Source: Copromyces sp. CBS 386.78 (Eukaryota; Ascomycota; Sordariomycetes; Sordariales; Sordariaceae). From it: a stretch of DNA of 64,000 nucleotides. The notes under the pieces are model-generated. The model was not told the origin of the DNA, made no database searches, and saw only the letters and a program-made list of their open reading frames with translations. Positions 33,343 through 44,875 of this stretch are shown here, piece by piece; the first letter of the stretch is position 1; every line of letters starts with the position of its first letter. The stretch spans positions 434,001 to 498,000 of the forward strand of contig MU839094.1 of assembly GCA_030685235.1 (NCBI GenBank), read 5' to 3'. Both the position numbers and the translations under genes were made by a program.

Positions 33343-36300
33343 TCAAGGCCCTATCAGAGAGTCTATCTCGTTGCGAACCTCATAATGAGACGGCGATGGC
33401 TGTACAGTAGCCTGATCGCTTCCTGCGGCGATGGTCCCGCTACCACCCTCCGCTGCAATAGCGTTTGTTTGTTGAGGGACTTCCTGCAGAGAGGCATCTG
33501 GAAGCTTGTCTGTGGGTGACATGTGTTGTTGAGCTGCGCTCGTTGGAGCTGAGCTGTTGTTGTCTGCCGGAACCGCACGGAGGGAGTTTGTCTCGCTTGC
33601 GAGGGCGCTTTCACGACCTCTTGACGATGCGCCAATCGCAAACGGTAGGGTCTTCCTGGAACCCGTACTGGACCGACGACTCTCGAGACTTTTGGACAGT
33701 GTCTTGCTGACGCCTTCGATTCCCGACGGCGTGCCTCCACGTCCAGTGAGCCCTCGTGCTCTAGACCCGGTATGGCCCTGAGCCCGCATATCCGCCATTG
33801 CTTCGACATTGTTTGCCGCAACAGTACTCTTAGCCAAGCCTGGAGTGGATGGGGCCCCGGACTTGTCTTCAACAGCCTCGATCAAATACCATCGCAGGCC
33901 ATCTGAGAGGTCGAACGGGTTGTCATTCTCATCGTCATCAAGAGATTCCGTTTCTCCCCTGGCACCATCTTTCCTCGTCTCCCCTACCTGGTCCTGTTGT
34001 AGGGATTTGGATAAATCCACCACCCGCTCTTGAATGCGCATAATTCGGGCAACAAGCCATTCACGGTTGCGCAAACGATGCGAGTCCTGCTCACGTAAAA
34101 AGTAGTGTGGAAACCCAACGTTGAAGGCAGCCCAAGCACCTGTCGACTGATTCCGCGTAGGGAGGAACAAAGCAAGGTCGCCCTCCTTGAAGTGTTTGAA
34201 GGCAATCTTGTCGTGAGCCTCCTTCTGGAAGCTGTGTGCTTTCTCCCGGTACGCTCGCGCCTCTCGCTGCAGCTTTCGTGCCATATGCTCGACATCTTTG
34301 ACACGCCGGTACACCGCATCCGTAAAGACATCCATGTCGAATGAGCCGAAGGAGCCCATGAAAGTCTTGTACTTTTCAAGCTCAGCCTCCGGAGTTGCAC
34401 CACCCATCCATTGCAGCAACTCCAAATGCGCATTGTCAGTGACGGGTCGAGCGTTGAGCGTACTGGAACGACGGAGTGATGAGATGGGGTCTGAATCATT
34501 CGGGTTCGCGGTCGTTGCTGATGAGCGCTCAGATCGAGGTATTTTCTGAATGTGCATGGTACCATCCTCCTCACGGGAAATGGAAAAACCAAGCCGCTCA
34601 AGCAAACGAGTAAGGCGATCGTTCTGTGACCAAAGATGTTGTGTCAGATCCTTGGCGCATTCTGTACGTGCATCAAACAGCGTGGAGAGTTCTGATAGTT
34701 GTGTCTGGGTTTGTTGAAGCTTTGCTTTGAAATGCGTGACCTCTGCCTCTAGACTCTGCACTTGGGATTGTCGAGCAGCTAGTTCCTCTGTCATGGAAGC
34801 GAGCTTTCGTTCCTCGCCTTCTAACTTTTTTCGCATGAACTCGGACCCAGTTTCTCCATCGGCAATTTTGACCCGAAGTTCGCATAACTGTTCACGTCCA
34901 TGAGCCAGCTCGCCCTCCATGGCAACCACTCTCGCCCTTTCTTCCGACAGTTTTTCGCGGAGGCGCAATGAGGCCGATTCCTCCGACATAAGTCTATCCT
35001 TGGTGGATTCCATCTCAGAACGAAGCGTCTTAATGTCATTTTGCAGCGTGTCCACGTTGAGCTTCATGAGGGACATGTCCCCCTCCACGCCTTGCTTTGT
35101 GTTTAGAATATCAGCAGCCTTTCCAGTGATTCCTTCCAAGAGGTCACGCAACTCGGTGGGAACGGCATCAGCAGGCGCCAAACGTTCCCATATATCCTCC
35201 AGGGCCAGTCTGTGCTTTTGTCTATCCCCACTCACATCTTCCAGCCGCTTGTTGAGCACTCTGATCTCATCCTGAGCAGCTCGAAGTTCAATACCCTGCG
35301 CCGCGATACGCTCCCGTTGTAGTTTGGCTTCATTCCGCCAGAACTCAACCTGGCCACCCGCTTTGAGAGATTCATCCCGTCCTTCCCTGGTAAGCCGCTC
35401 CACCTCGAGCTCAAGAAAATGAACCCTTTCATCGTATGATGCCTTTTCGTTTTCTCGCGACTCGCCAAAGTGTTCGATTTCGTCTTCCGTGTACTCAAGC
35501 CTGGCCTTTAGCTGCTTGACCTCTTCTTCGAGGGACTTTCGCTCCTCTGTGAACTCCCGTTTGAGTGCTTCCATATTCTGCAAGAGATCCTTCTTGGTGG
35601 AGTTGGCTTCGTCCATTTGGCCTTTTAGATCGTTATGCAGTGTCGTCAATGCGTTGATCTCTCTCTCTAGGGCCGCGCACCGCTCCCTCTCGGTGCCCAG
35701 TTCGGTCTCCAGTTGCTGTGTTCGTTGGAGGAGTGTCTCGAGCCCATCTGATGATCTCCTGCGGTCGTCAATAACGCGGGGGGATCTAAGAGAGCTAGTT
35801 GAGTCGTTACGGTCTAGAACTTGCTGGCCAGGGTTCTGGAAAAGGTTGCCAATATTCGGCCTAGAAGCCTGTGTCTGCCGATGAAGCAGATCTTCTAGCC
35901 GGCGTACTCGGCTTTCGGCAGTCTTCAGTTTGCTTTCAAGCCTTGTTTTGTCTGCCTGTAAGGAGCGGAGCAGATCATCGTCACCACGAACGAGCAGTCC
36001 GCTCCGTCCGAGAGCAGTCTCATGGACACTTCCGTTCTTGAAGGCCTTCATCCGCCTTGACTGTTGCCTTGTAGGGTTGTCCATGTCTGCAATAAGCTTT
36101 TCGATTTCGACTACAAGATCGGGATCGGCTTTTTGGTTTCGCAGGGCGATGAAGAAGTCGTCCAGATCTTTTCTTGTCATCAGGGGCCATTCCCCGTCGT
36201 CTCCCCGAAGGTTGATTTCAAGACTTGGGACCTTACTGTCAGCCGTCGGGGTATCGGGACCAAACATGGCCTCGATTGACTTGTGCCAGCGTCGCCTCCT

Positions 36301-37802
36301 CTTTGCCTCTTCTTCGTGGAAGACGGCCATCTCATTGACAAGTGTGGTTGAATCTTGTTTGACTTTGTCCAGCCACTCCCGCCGTTTGATGGCCTCTGCC
36401 ACAAACGAAGCGTACAAATACGGTATCTGTTGGATGAGCCGCAAATGATCAAATGTTGCGAGTTCATCCTCCTGGCCAGCCCCAGAGATCTGGGACTTTA
36501 CGCTGTGGCTATCGCTTGTGATCTCGGTGATACTACGCATAAACTCGATGGATTCGGCAGCGAGGCTATTTCGCGCCTTGGTGGCGTAACACAACATATC
36601 ACCCATTTCCAGTGCGCGCTTATGAATGCTGGGCAGTAGCCGCTCGGTATGGTGTGCCGCTGTTTTGGAAATTTGAAGAAGCGTGTCCCGGGTGGAGCTT
36701 GTGTATTCTAACGTTACATGGTAATCGTTGTCGATCTTGTTGGCCAAGGCCTCAATATCCTGAAGAAGGTGTGACGATTCGCCGTCATGGGATAGGGCCG
36801 AGCGAGACATGGTCGCCTCGAATTTGTGCAATAATGTGTCAGCGTCTTGGAACAGACAAGTTGCCGCCTTGTCCAGGTTGGTGATGCGATCCTTGAACTT
36901 GCGCAATGCGGAGGGGGCAAGTTTCCCTGCTTGCCGCGCGTGCTCAAGATCAACAAGGTCTTCAAGGGTGCTTTGTCGCTGTGGACGTCCTTTCCAATTA
37001 CCATCGTCACGGCAGGTCATGAACTGGGCCATGCTGGACGAGATGGCGGTGCCCCTGGCCAGCGAAAGATATCGATCCAAGCCTGTCGCCAACGCACTGT
37101 AATCGGCCTGTGCTGATGTCGACCACTCCTTCAGCTCGACGTATTTGTTCTCGAGCCCTTTGACGGCGTTCTCCAGATTTGCTACAGCGGCATCCAGGCA
37201 TCTTAACATGACGTCCATCTCTGCATAGCGCTCCCGCGTGGCGGCGTCCATCCTCGCGCAGTCCTCCACAACGTCGAAAGCCCAGGTACGGCGTGCCTCA
37301 AAGAGCTTCTGCCATGCTGGGATAGATCGCGTGTCTTCGATCGAGTTGGGCGGGCTGGGTGCATTGTATCGGGGAAGAGGCCGTTCGGATACGGGAGGCG
37401 GCGAGGCCCCGGGTTGGGGTGGCTGTGTCAGTCGGCTGTCATATATGTAGATCTCTGTCTGTTGGCCCAGTGTTAGATGCGACGAAGCACAGCCCTCTGA
37501 CAAGACCATCTAGATGTGCGAACCTCTGGCTGTGTTGGCTGCCATCTTAGAGACCTCCCCTGGGGTGTCAGGGCGATCAAGCACTCGACAGGGATAGAGC
37601 TCTGGCTGGCCACGGATTCCTTCAGGCCATCTAACCTCGAGGGACGTCAGCAAGTGGTAAACGGAGCGGTACGCGGTCATGAAAAGTGTCAGATGGGAAG
37701 GCGATGGGATGTGGGCACTGGCGGAGAGGCGTACGATGTGATGGTACGACTGTCTATTTCAAGGCGCTGGCCCGTATGGGCGATCAACACCTGCGTAACC
37801 AT
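33343..37802 (-). CDS. ATG11: Autophagy scaffold protein Atg11
   Basis: Three exons on the minus strand: 37735-37802, 37524-37635, 33343-37458, about 1431 aa. Exons 1 and 2 were recovered from family similarity: MVTQVLIAHTGQRLEID joins across GT...CGAG to SLDGLKESV and LIALTPQGR, then to TEIYIYDSRL. This is the conserved Atg11 N-terminal ubiquitin-like block. The ATG at 37509 lies inside the second intron and is not the start. The centre is long coiled coil (about residues 560-1020, e.g. QTQLSELSTLFDARTECAKDL). The C-terminal Atg11/RB1CC1 (claw) domain has FKEGDLALFLPTRN, WAAFNVGFPHYFL and LSDGLRWYLIEAVE. A Ser/Gly/Thr-rich tail follows. Atg11 links cargo receptors to the Atg1 kinase in selective autophagy. 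Confidence 0.95.
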
Positions 37803-38710
37803 TTTCACGCATGCTTCCCAAGTGGCTTCCACGGTGAAAGACGGAAGAAGCCCGAGTCGGCGTACCGAATGTGGGATTGACAAGCGTGAAGGCCGGGCCG
37901 AGTGGTTATAGAGTCGATATAGGTTGGCGCCGGATGAAGTGTTCTCCGGTCCGTGATGGCGGCCCGTCGGTCGTTTGGTGGAGGGTTGGACGTCGACGTG
38001 GGAAGTAGGTGGAAGTGGAAGTGGATGGAAAGCAGTCCCGGACCCTGTGAGGCCAGATCCGCAACGGCCCTAGCGCCCCGCACCAGTGACACCTACCGCC
38101 CTCTGCTGCAAACTGAATCTGCAATGGATGCACCTGGATACCTACCTCTACCTTCTAATGTATGTGGATCTCTCCATACGTCTTTCCTTCATCTCACGTT
38201 GTCCAACTACCTTAGGTATGTAGAACTTCCTATCGAATATAAATAGGTAGGTTACCTTACTTCCATACTACGAGGGCTAACCTACCTCTTTTTTTAAGTT
38301 AGCATCGGGTGCTTCATGGAGATGCCCAGGCGCTCAGAGCTTGAACAACAACCAGCTTGCTGTTCATTCCTCGATCCTATGTTCTTCCATTTTTGACCAG
38401 GATAACAGTACTACCACTAGTCGTGGTCACTTTCAGTTCATGAGTTGAACCGTCATCCGCTTCAGACGCGTCCCACGGCGTCCTACGCACAAATCTATAC
38501 CTATCCAGCAGTCCGCTTCTTGGCTTAGACGCCTGCAGCGAAGGTCTGGCCTCATCCATTCACCTGCTCTGGAATGATCTGTAGGTTGTAGCAATCTGGA
38601 CCAGCCTTTCAAGTTCAACTTTGCAAAACCACGCCGTACAGTCTACCATCGCCATTCAGCTATACCTCTCCAGCCGCCTCCAACCAGCCGCGGTGCTCCA
38701 CTGATTGGTC
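37803..38710. promoter_or_regulatory. Divergent promoter region, ATG11 / CENP-H-like gene
   Basis: About 0.9 kb without a gene between divergent genes. Contains TACCTACCTCTACC-type short repeats at 38138-38155 and 38277-38290 and an AT-rich patch around 38210-38300. Confidence 0.4.
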
Positions 38711-39537
38711 ATGTCGGCTCTTGTTCACGATCCAAACCCTCGCCTTTCAGAGACGGAGGAAGAAGCGCTGGCACTCTATGACAGACTGCAGGAGCTACAT
38801 GTTCAGATAGGCCTTTTGCAGGCCCAGAAAGACCACTCCGACCCACAAAGTCAGCAACCTGATGTATACCCCCTCGAGGTTATTAACCTTCTGACCATAG
38901 GCGCTGCATTAGGCCCTACATCTTTTACAGGACATTCGCAAGTAGATGAGGCTCGCACGCAACTACTCGAAGCAAAGGCGGCTCTTGAATTGCGGGACTA
39001 TGTTTTTGAAAGCGCCATCGTGGTCCGGCCTATATTGAGGGCTGTTCATGGCGGAACTCAGGCTTCCCCGGTAGAACGGTCCGTTTTCCATTGCGGTTAG
39101 GATCTGCAACCTCCTTTTCGGATATCGCTGACGTCTGTTTCGTTTCAAGTGATATCTTGCCATTGATCCAGCAGCGGGATCTAGTATCTACCAAAGCAGC
39201 TCAGCAAGCTTCAGTCTCCTATGAAGTCAGAGACCGTATGTTGGATCTGGAGCTCGAGCGTCTCCGAGTTGGCCAGCAAAACGCGACATTGGCTTTGGAA
39301 CTCTTGCGATTGTCAAAAACCACCGGCACTCCTGACGTACAAGTGGATGGAGACACCAAACTGGAAAGACAGCCAGATAAAACGAAGGGTGAGCTACAGG
39401 TGAGCCGCCAGAGATGGAAGACAATCAAGGGAGCTACGAGCGCGCTGGTAGCCGGCAGCGGAATCGATTGGGTCCGAGATGAACGACTTCGAGGTTTAGT
39501 CCTCGACCCGCCGGATCTATCCACCAAAGGCCAGTAA
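38711..39537 (+). CDS. CENP-H-like kinetochore protein (putative)
   Basis: Two exons, 38711-39078 and 39150-39537, about 251 aa. The splice GAACG|GTCCGT...TTTCAAG|TGATATC joins ASPVER to DILPLIQQRD, which reads as one conserved helix. The protein is mainly helical, with LYDRLQELHVQIGLLQAQ near the N-terminus, IVVRPILRAVHGGTQASPVERDILPLIQQRD in the middle and coiled-coil MLDLELERLRVGQQNATLALELLRL afterwards. The AVHGGT-x-SP-x-ER-x-LLPLI-x-x-RD block resembles fungal CENP-H (Fta3/Mcm16) of the inner-kinetochore CCAN complex. I base this on remembered family appearance, so it needs a profile search. No membrane segment or signal peptide. Confidence 0.6.
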
Positions 39538-42500
39538 TTAAAAAGAAGTAGCATGCTCGGTACTTCTAAAGAGCCACCACGGCACGACCCAATTTGGCAG
39601 TCGAGGGGTTGTGGACAATCGATCATGTTGGCACGATTCTTGAAGCCCCATCTGAACAGCCAAGGTCTGGCTTTGTCAAGCTGGACGGGCGTGAAAAGCA
39701 TCTAGGCGCTTCACTTCAACTGGCACAAGGTTGTTTGTATGCTCGAGTCATGCTTTTGACAACAATTGATCCCGGGCTTCCTCTCTGTTTCTTTGAAAAG
39801 CCGAGGTTCGCATTCGGCGGCTGATCATTGTTTGAGGAGAACAAAGTTGTAACGACAATTTTAGACAGTCCTCTTGAAAGAATAAGCGCCAAGCAATAGA
39901 TCTTACTTGTTGTGTGCTATCTGTCCCCTATTTGGTCGGCGCCATGCTCTTCCGCCCACTCTTCGAGCATATTGTGATGCCATAATGTTCCTGAACAAAG
40001 GGGGGCAGCATCCCGAGGTTTGTACCGTATCTTCTTGATCGGAAAAACAAGCGGCGAAAAAAAGGAGCAACCACACCATGCAGTAATGGGTGACGAACCT
40101 CGAGACAGTGGCCGTTTCTGGCGTGGAACATGTCATGGCACGACGGTCGTGTCTCCGCAATTACAAGGCCGCCCGGATTCGGGTATTGTAGGTACTCCGT
40201 ACCATGTACAGTTAGTAGTCTGGGTGGTACGGATTGTTCTGCGGTACCAAGAGACAAGCGTAGCAACTCGAAGAAGGGCAGGCTCCGCTCGATGCTCTCT
40301 CGTGTCTCGATAGACCTGGCGTACCTCAACCAGACGCAGAACCGAAGGATGCGAGTGGACGAGACCTGGTGTGCCAACAATAGCTAGGTATGTGCTGTGG
40401 CTGACATTACAAGCAACTGTTAGCAAATGTCCGCGCACCTCAACCACCTCCTCACTGCAAGATCAAGAGGCTCGTCTTTCAGGAGACGACTGCTGGAATA
40501 CAGCGTCCTGCTACCCTTGAACGCATTCACAACATCCTATGTGAACAGAACAGGGAGAGACGATGAAAAGGGCACGGGATTTCAGGTCTTCATGCTAGAC
40601 CTGGGAGCCATGGCGCTTGGTCAAGCTGCGGGTCTCACACAAGTCATTCTAAAGCCCTTGCAGAGGAGCTTCACGGGTTGAAACGAGGGCCACCTGGCGG
40701 GTAGTGAGGCCGTACTGGTTATGCTCATCAGTCTTGGTGATTTCACGTACCCAATGGCCATTTGATCGAGGCAGGGCAGTTCGTGGAATGAGGGAAGTAC
40801 AGCCCATCCCCGAGTGACCAGGCGTCCTCTTGGAATTGGAGTGTCCATGACGCCCAATAACAAGCAGGCGTTCACGGCAGGGCAGCCTGCCACCCCCAAG
40901 AAAAAAGATACGGACGAGAGCGACAATGGCGGGTTGAGTGTGAGAGAAAAGTGACGGGTGTGCGCCAGCCCGCCCAGTGCTTATCCAAAAAGGCCAGCAC
41001 CCCATGGGACGGAAGCCGGGCGCTCGACCCTGTCCAAGGAAAGAACGGCAGCCGACTGCGCCGAATGCATCCAGACCAGACCAGACCACACGAGGATGGG
41101 GATGGGATGGCATCAAGCAACAGAGTGACTGAGTGCCGCGACGGGAGCCTGTCAGAAGGTGGGAGTAACAGTACCTGCCTCTAGGTGACGCGGGTAGCCT
41201 CCATAGAACTGGAAGCTGGATTGCGAGTTGACCCAGCCTGGAGCTGGAATTGGAATTCCAGGTTGGAATTGGAATTGGAACTGGAACTGGAACTGGCACT
41301 GGCACTGGAACTGAGTGGACGGGAACTGGGAGCTGGACATGGAATTGGCACGGGCTCGAGCTGGATGGCTGCTGCTGGCTGCACTGGAAGCTGGCAGGCC
41401 GAAACCTCGAGCGCTCCGCAGTCCACATACCACCCCAAAGCACGGGCCGGGTAAACCTAAGTACACAGTACCGACAAACACGGCGCAGGTGGGCGACATG
41501 GGACATGTACCGGTACTTGCGTTGGCGCTTGGCCAGCGCCAGGCCGTCAGCCATTGACTGCAGTGCAATTGGAGTGGCCCGGTCCGAAGAGGGATGAATG
41601 AGTGGGTGCCCTCGCCTCCCTCCCAAATCACGCTGCAAAAATCAGCCGGCCGCTGCACCCTTTTTTGTTATGAAGAAGGAAGGTAGGTTCCCCCGCCCCT
41701 TCAATCAGCCGCCCATAGTAAAATACCAGGCAAAGGCGTCGCCCCCTCCTCTCTCTCACAAAACTCCCTCCTCTTTTCCCATACAAACGAAGTGCACCGC
41801 TCACCACGCCCAACTCGATACCCATTTTCCCACGCCCATTGCACGCGTATGTGAGTACCTCCTTTCCTCAGCCAACACCAGCAATTTCACAAGTACTCCC
41901 GCCCATCTGGCATTTGACCTTTTGGCCTTTGCCTGCCTCTATCCAAGCGGAACTGCCATTGGGCCCCATGCAACCGGCCAACCTCGCTGCCCACCTCGCT
42001 GTTGCCATCCAAAACGAAGCTGGCGCACGCTTGTTGCTTTGCGCGTCGGTGCTCAGCACTCCCGGCACCAGCTTGAGAGTCTGCGCGTCGCCGTATCCAC
42101 GCAAAGCTTCCATAGGACCTGCCACCTTCGCTCCACGCCGGGAGCTCACTTTGCGCTGCCCACACACGTCTCCGGTCTCGCGTCAAGAAAACATCACAAC
42201 GTACCGCGATTGCTGACCAGGGTGGCACAATCTCTCAACAGCAGCATCACCACGCATTGAAACAGTCGCATTTTCAGCAAAAAATAAATCAAGTACGTTT
42301 GTCGCTTATGTGGCATTCATTGATGCTTCAACGTCGCATCATGCCTGCCCTTTCCATCAGCAGTTGCATGCCAATTGTCTCAACAGCTTCGGGTGCCGCT
42401 CTCGCGCTGGCCAACGAGCATACACATCCGCGTCTTCTGCTCGTGTTTTTCGCTGTGCAGCTTGTCTGAAGTCGGACAAACCGCAGTTTACCAACGAAAC

Positions 42501-42594
42501 TCCTGCACTTCATCAATCATTTCACATGCGTCGCGACACGGCCTCAATTGTTGGCTATTTACTAACAATATCCCCAATTTGCAGATCAGACAAT
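39538..42594. other. 3 kb spacer with low-complexity repeats, upstream of NHP6
   Basis: No gene is supported. Long open frames around 40650-41640 (-) and 41600-42260 (+) are products of repetitive or C-rich composition. The interval includes a GGAACT/GGAATT hexanucleotide tract (41239-41350) and a C/A-rich block (41640-42250) that is probably the promoter and leader of the HMG-box gene; 5'UTR introns are likely but cannot be placed. Confidence 0.4.
41239..41350 (+). repeat. GGAACT/GGAATT/GGCACT hexanucleotide repeat
   Basis: Degenerate hexamer repeats (GGAATT, GGAACT, GGCACT, GAGCTG variants). They read as Glu-Leu or Leu-Ala alternations on one strand and Pro-Val/Pro-Ile on the other, creating spurious open frames. 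Confidence 0.85.
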
Positions 42595-43194
42595 ATGCCC
42601 AAGGCCGCCGCCAAAAGCAAGACCACCGGCAAGGTCGAGAAGCGCCGCGCGAAGAAGGGTGAGTTGCCGCAACACAGCCCTTTCCCTACGGAGCGCTCGA
42701 TATGACGTTACCCCAATCGCATATCACCAGTAGCAACCTGGTTGCTTGTCTTGTAGGGTCACGCTTCATGACAAGGCCCGCATGCAATGCTTGCGGTGGC
42801 CTTCGATTGCAGCTGATACCAAAACATACAGGTGGTCGCTCTTGCTGTTTCGCAGCTCGTTGTTGCTGACTTGTGTTATTCAAGACCCCAACGCCCCGAA
42901 GCGTGGCCTCTCTGCCTACATGTTCTTCGCCAACGAGCAGCGCGAGAACGTCCGTGAAGAAAACCCCGGCGTCACTTTCGGTCAGGTTGGCAAGATTCTT
43001 GGAGAAAGGTGGAAGGCCCTCAGCGACAAGCAGCGTGCCCCCTATGAGGCCAAGGCTGCCGCCGATAAGAAGCGTTATGAGGACGAGAAGCAGGCTTACA
43101 ACGTGAGTCATACCAACGTTATCCCAACTCTGCTAGCAACGGAAACTGATCATGAGGCGCATAGGCCGAGGCCGACGAGGAGGAGTCTTCGTGA
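42595..43194 (+). CDS. NHP6: Non-histone chromosomal protein 6 (HMG-box)
   Basis: Three exons: 42595-42658, 42885-43102, 43165-43194, about 103 aa. [22 protein letters not shown] is a basic N-terminal arm, followed by one HMG-box: [58 protein letters not shown] short acidic C-terminus (AEADEEESS) is supplied by the 30-nt last exon. Size and arrangement match yeast Nhp6A/B and Neurospora Nhp6. Nhp6 bends DNA without sequence preference, works with FACT and helps Pol II and Pol III transcription. The first intron (226 bp) is longer than most in this window. Confidence 0.97.
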
Positions 43195-44140
43195 TTGAAC
43201 CCTTCTCGCCGACTCGATTGCGCTCGCGGAATTCAGTCTTGAAAAACACGTTGATATTTGATCAGAGCAAGACACTGCGATCAGCAAACGAGGCTTTCTT
43301 TATTTGACCTTGTATTTTGGGACGGACGGTGTTGTTACGGTGCCACGGGATTTCCTTTTTTACGCCATGGTTTGCACGAGCTTTGCTATGATCAAAGGAC
43401 AAAGCTATCCCTCCATTGGGGGACCAATCGAATCAGTCAGCTCATTCGCTGGCTAGCTTGTACAACAAATCTCAGTTTTGATATTCGGGAGCAGGTGCGC
43501 ACGCAATGGCGGGGGATCAAGAGTTGCCATGGATGGACTTGGACGATTGCGCGATCAACGATGATGTATCGCCCACGTCGCATAAGGGTTCAAATACTGG
43601 TTGACGCTTCTTTTTTTTGGCGCGGAACTGGTTAATATAGGCTACTGCTCGAACGATCAAACATTCCCATTTGGCGCGGTTGCTGTTGATTGACACAAGA
43701 CGATAGACTTCCTGCTGACACAGTTATTGCTAGAGGTCTTGCAAAGATCATCTGGTGGTATCGCCTCGGTTAGATGCGAACGTCGCGTTCTTCTGGAGTT
43801 CATAATGGTGAGAACTATTGTCCGATACCCTAGATGGAGCTTCTAGTGATATCAAGGGCTAACTACGCACTAGAACTGCTACAGTCGACAAAATGCATGC
43901 AATGAACTGCGAGCTTTGTCCGGACGGGTCCCCTTGCCTACACTGAGCATAGCTCTCGCTTAAAGAACTGAACAAGTCAAAATGGTTCTATGAGTGCGAT
44001 ACTAGGCTCGACTAGGCAACATTTCTTGGTCCACGTACGGAAGTCAATGTGTGACGTAGGTCGGATATCCAAAGTTTCGTTGAAAAAAGTTTCCTGCCAG
44101 CTGCGGATACTATGGCTCGCACTGGAGGGTAATGTATTAC
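43195..44140. other. Intergenic region, NHP6 3' flank to repeat block
   Basis: About 0.95 kb with no gene recognised. Contains the NHP6 3'UTR. Base composition is still that of ordinary spacer, without the AT bias that begins inside the LTR element. Confidence 0.4.
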
Positions 44141-44405
44141 CATCAACACCATCAACACCATCAACACCATCAACACCATCAACACCATCAACACCATCAA
44201 CACTATCAACACTATTAACACTATCAACACCAACACTAGCATCATCACCATCATTATCACCATCATCATCACCATCATCATCACCATCATCATCACCATC
44301 ATCATCACCATCATCATCACCATCATCATCATCACCATCATCATCACTATTATTATCACTATTATTATCACTATTATTATCACTATTATCATTACTATTA
44401 TCATC
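44141..44405 (+). repeat. Composite microsatellite: ATCAACACC, ATCATCACC, ATTATTATCACT units
   Basis: Three adjoining arrays grade into one another: about eight ATCAACACC units (44142-44240, becoming ATCAACACT), then ATCATCACC units (44241-44340), then TATTATCACT units (44340-44405). The successive variants differ by C/T or A/T changes in one underlying ATC-based unit. On the minus strand they give a Met/Val/Ile repeat frame that is not a gene. Confidence 0.95.
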
Positions 44406-44570
44406 ACGTTCTCCTTTTCCCTTTCCCTTTTCCCTTTTCCCTTTTTCTTTTTCCTTTTTCCCTTTTCCCTTTTCTCTTTCATCTTTTCCCTTTTCCCTTT
44501 TCTCTTTCCTCTTTTCCTTCCCCTCCTTTTTTTTCTTTTTTTTCTTTTTTTCTCTCTTCCTCTTTTTCTA
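44406..44570 (+). repeat. Pyrimidine tract, CCCTTTT-type
   Basis: About 165 nt almost entirely C and T (CCCTTTT/CCTTTTT units), directly after the microsatellite and 85 bp before the 5' LTR. Capable of triplex or H-DNA structure. Confidence 0.95.
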
Positions 44571-44650
44571 AAGAGGGTCTATTTGCACTGTCACCTTACC
44601 TCAATTCAAAAAATTGGAGAAGGACGCTAAGGTCCATTTGCATTGTTATT

Positions 44651-44655
44651 CTAAA
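44651..44655. repeat. Target-site duplication CTAAA, left copy
   Basis: CTAAA immediately before the 5' LTR, identical to 51877-51881 immediately after the 3' LTR. A 5 bp duplication is typical of Ty3/gypsy integrases. Confidence 0.85.
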
Positions 44656-44875
44656 TGTTATGGGGCTGCCGCCCAGAGGTCCTAGTCTGGAAGCCTTCCA
44701 GACGTGCACCTTCCAGACGTGCACAACGTGTACCCTGTCTCCTAATACAGACCCCTTAGGTATAAGAGCGCTGTCCACCGCTCCTTCCATGTATCTAGAT
44801 TCTTCTTCTCCTTGTCGAACCTTTTCAATATACATTTTACCTTACACCTGTGCCAACCGTACAAGAATTATAATA
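44656..44875 (+). repeat. 5' LTR
   Basis: 220 bp, starting TGTTATGGGGCTGCCGCC. Its outer part keeps most C and G bases. Its last ~60 bp, next to the internal region, carries the C-to-T/G-to-A changes not seen in the other LTR. Contains GGTATAAGAGCG as a possible TATA region. Confidence 0.93.

Noticed and set aside
37459..37509. ATG at 37509 as the start of ATG11
   Set aside because: It lies in an intron; the conserved N-terminal block MVTQVLIAHTG is encoded upstream in two small exons.
40649..41638. 330-codon minus-strand open frame
   Set aside because: It lacks an ATG at its 5' end, passes through the GGAACT hexamer repeat (giving Pro-Val repeats), and shows no family resemblance.
41598..42260. 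220-codon forward frame before NHP6
   Set aside because: C-rich leader composition; no conserved motif, and other frames in the same stretch are equally open.
43990..44571. Open frames with Ser-Thr-Pro or Met-Val-Ile repeats on both strands
   Set aside because: They are direct translations of the microsatellite and pyrimidine tract.
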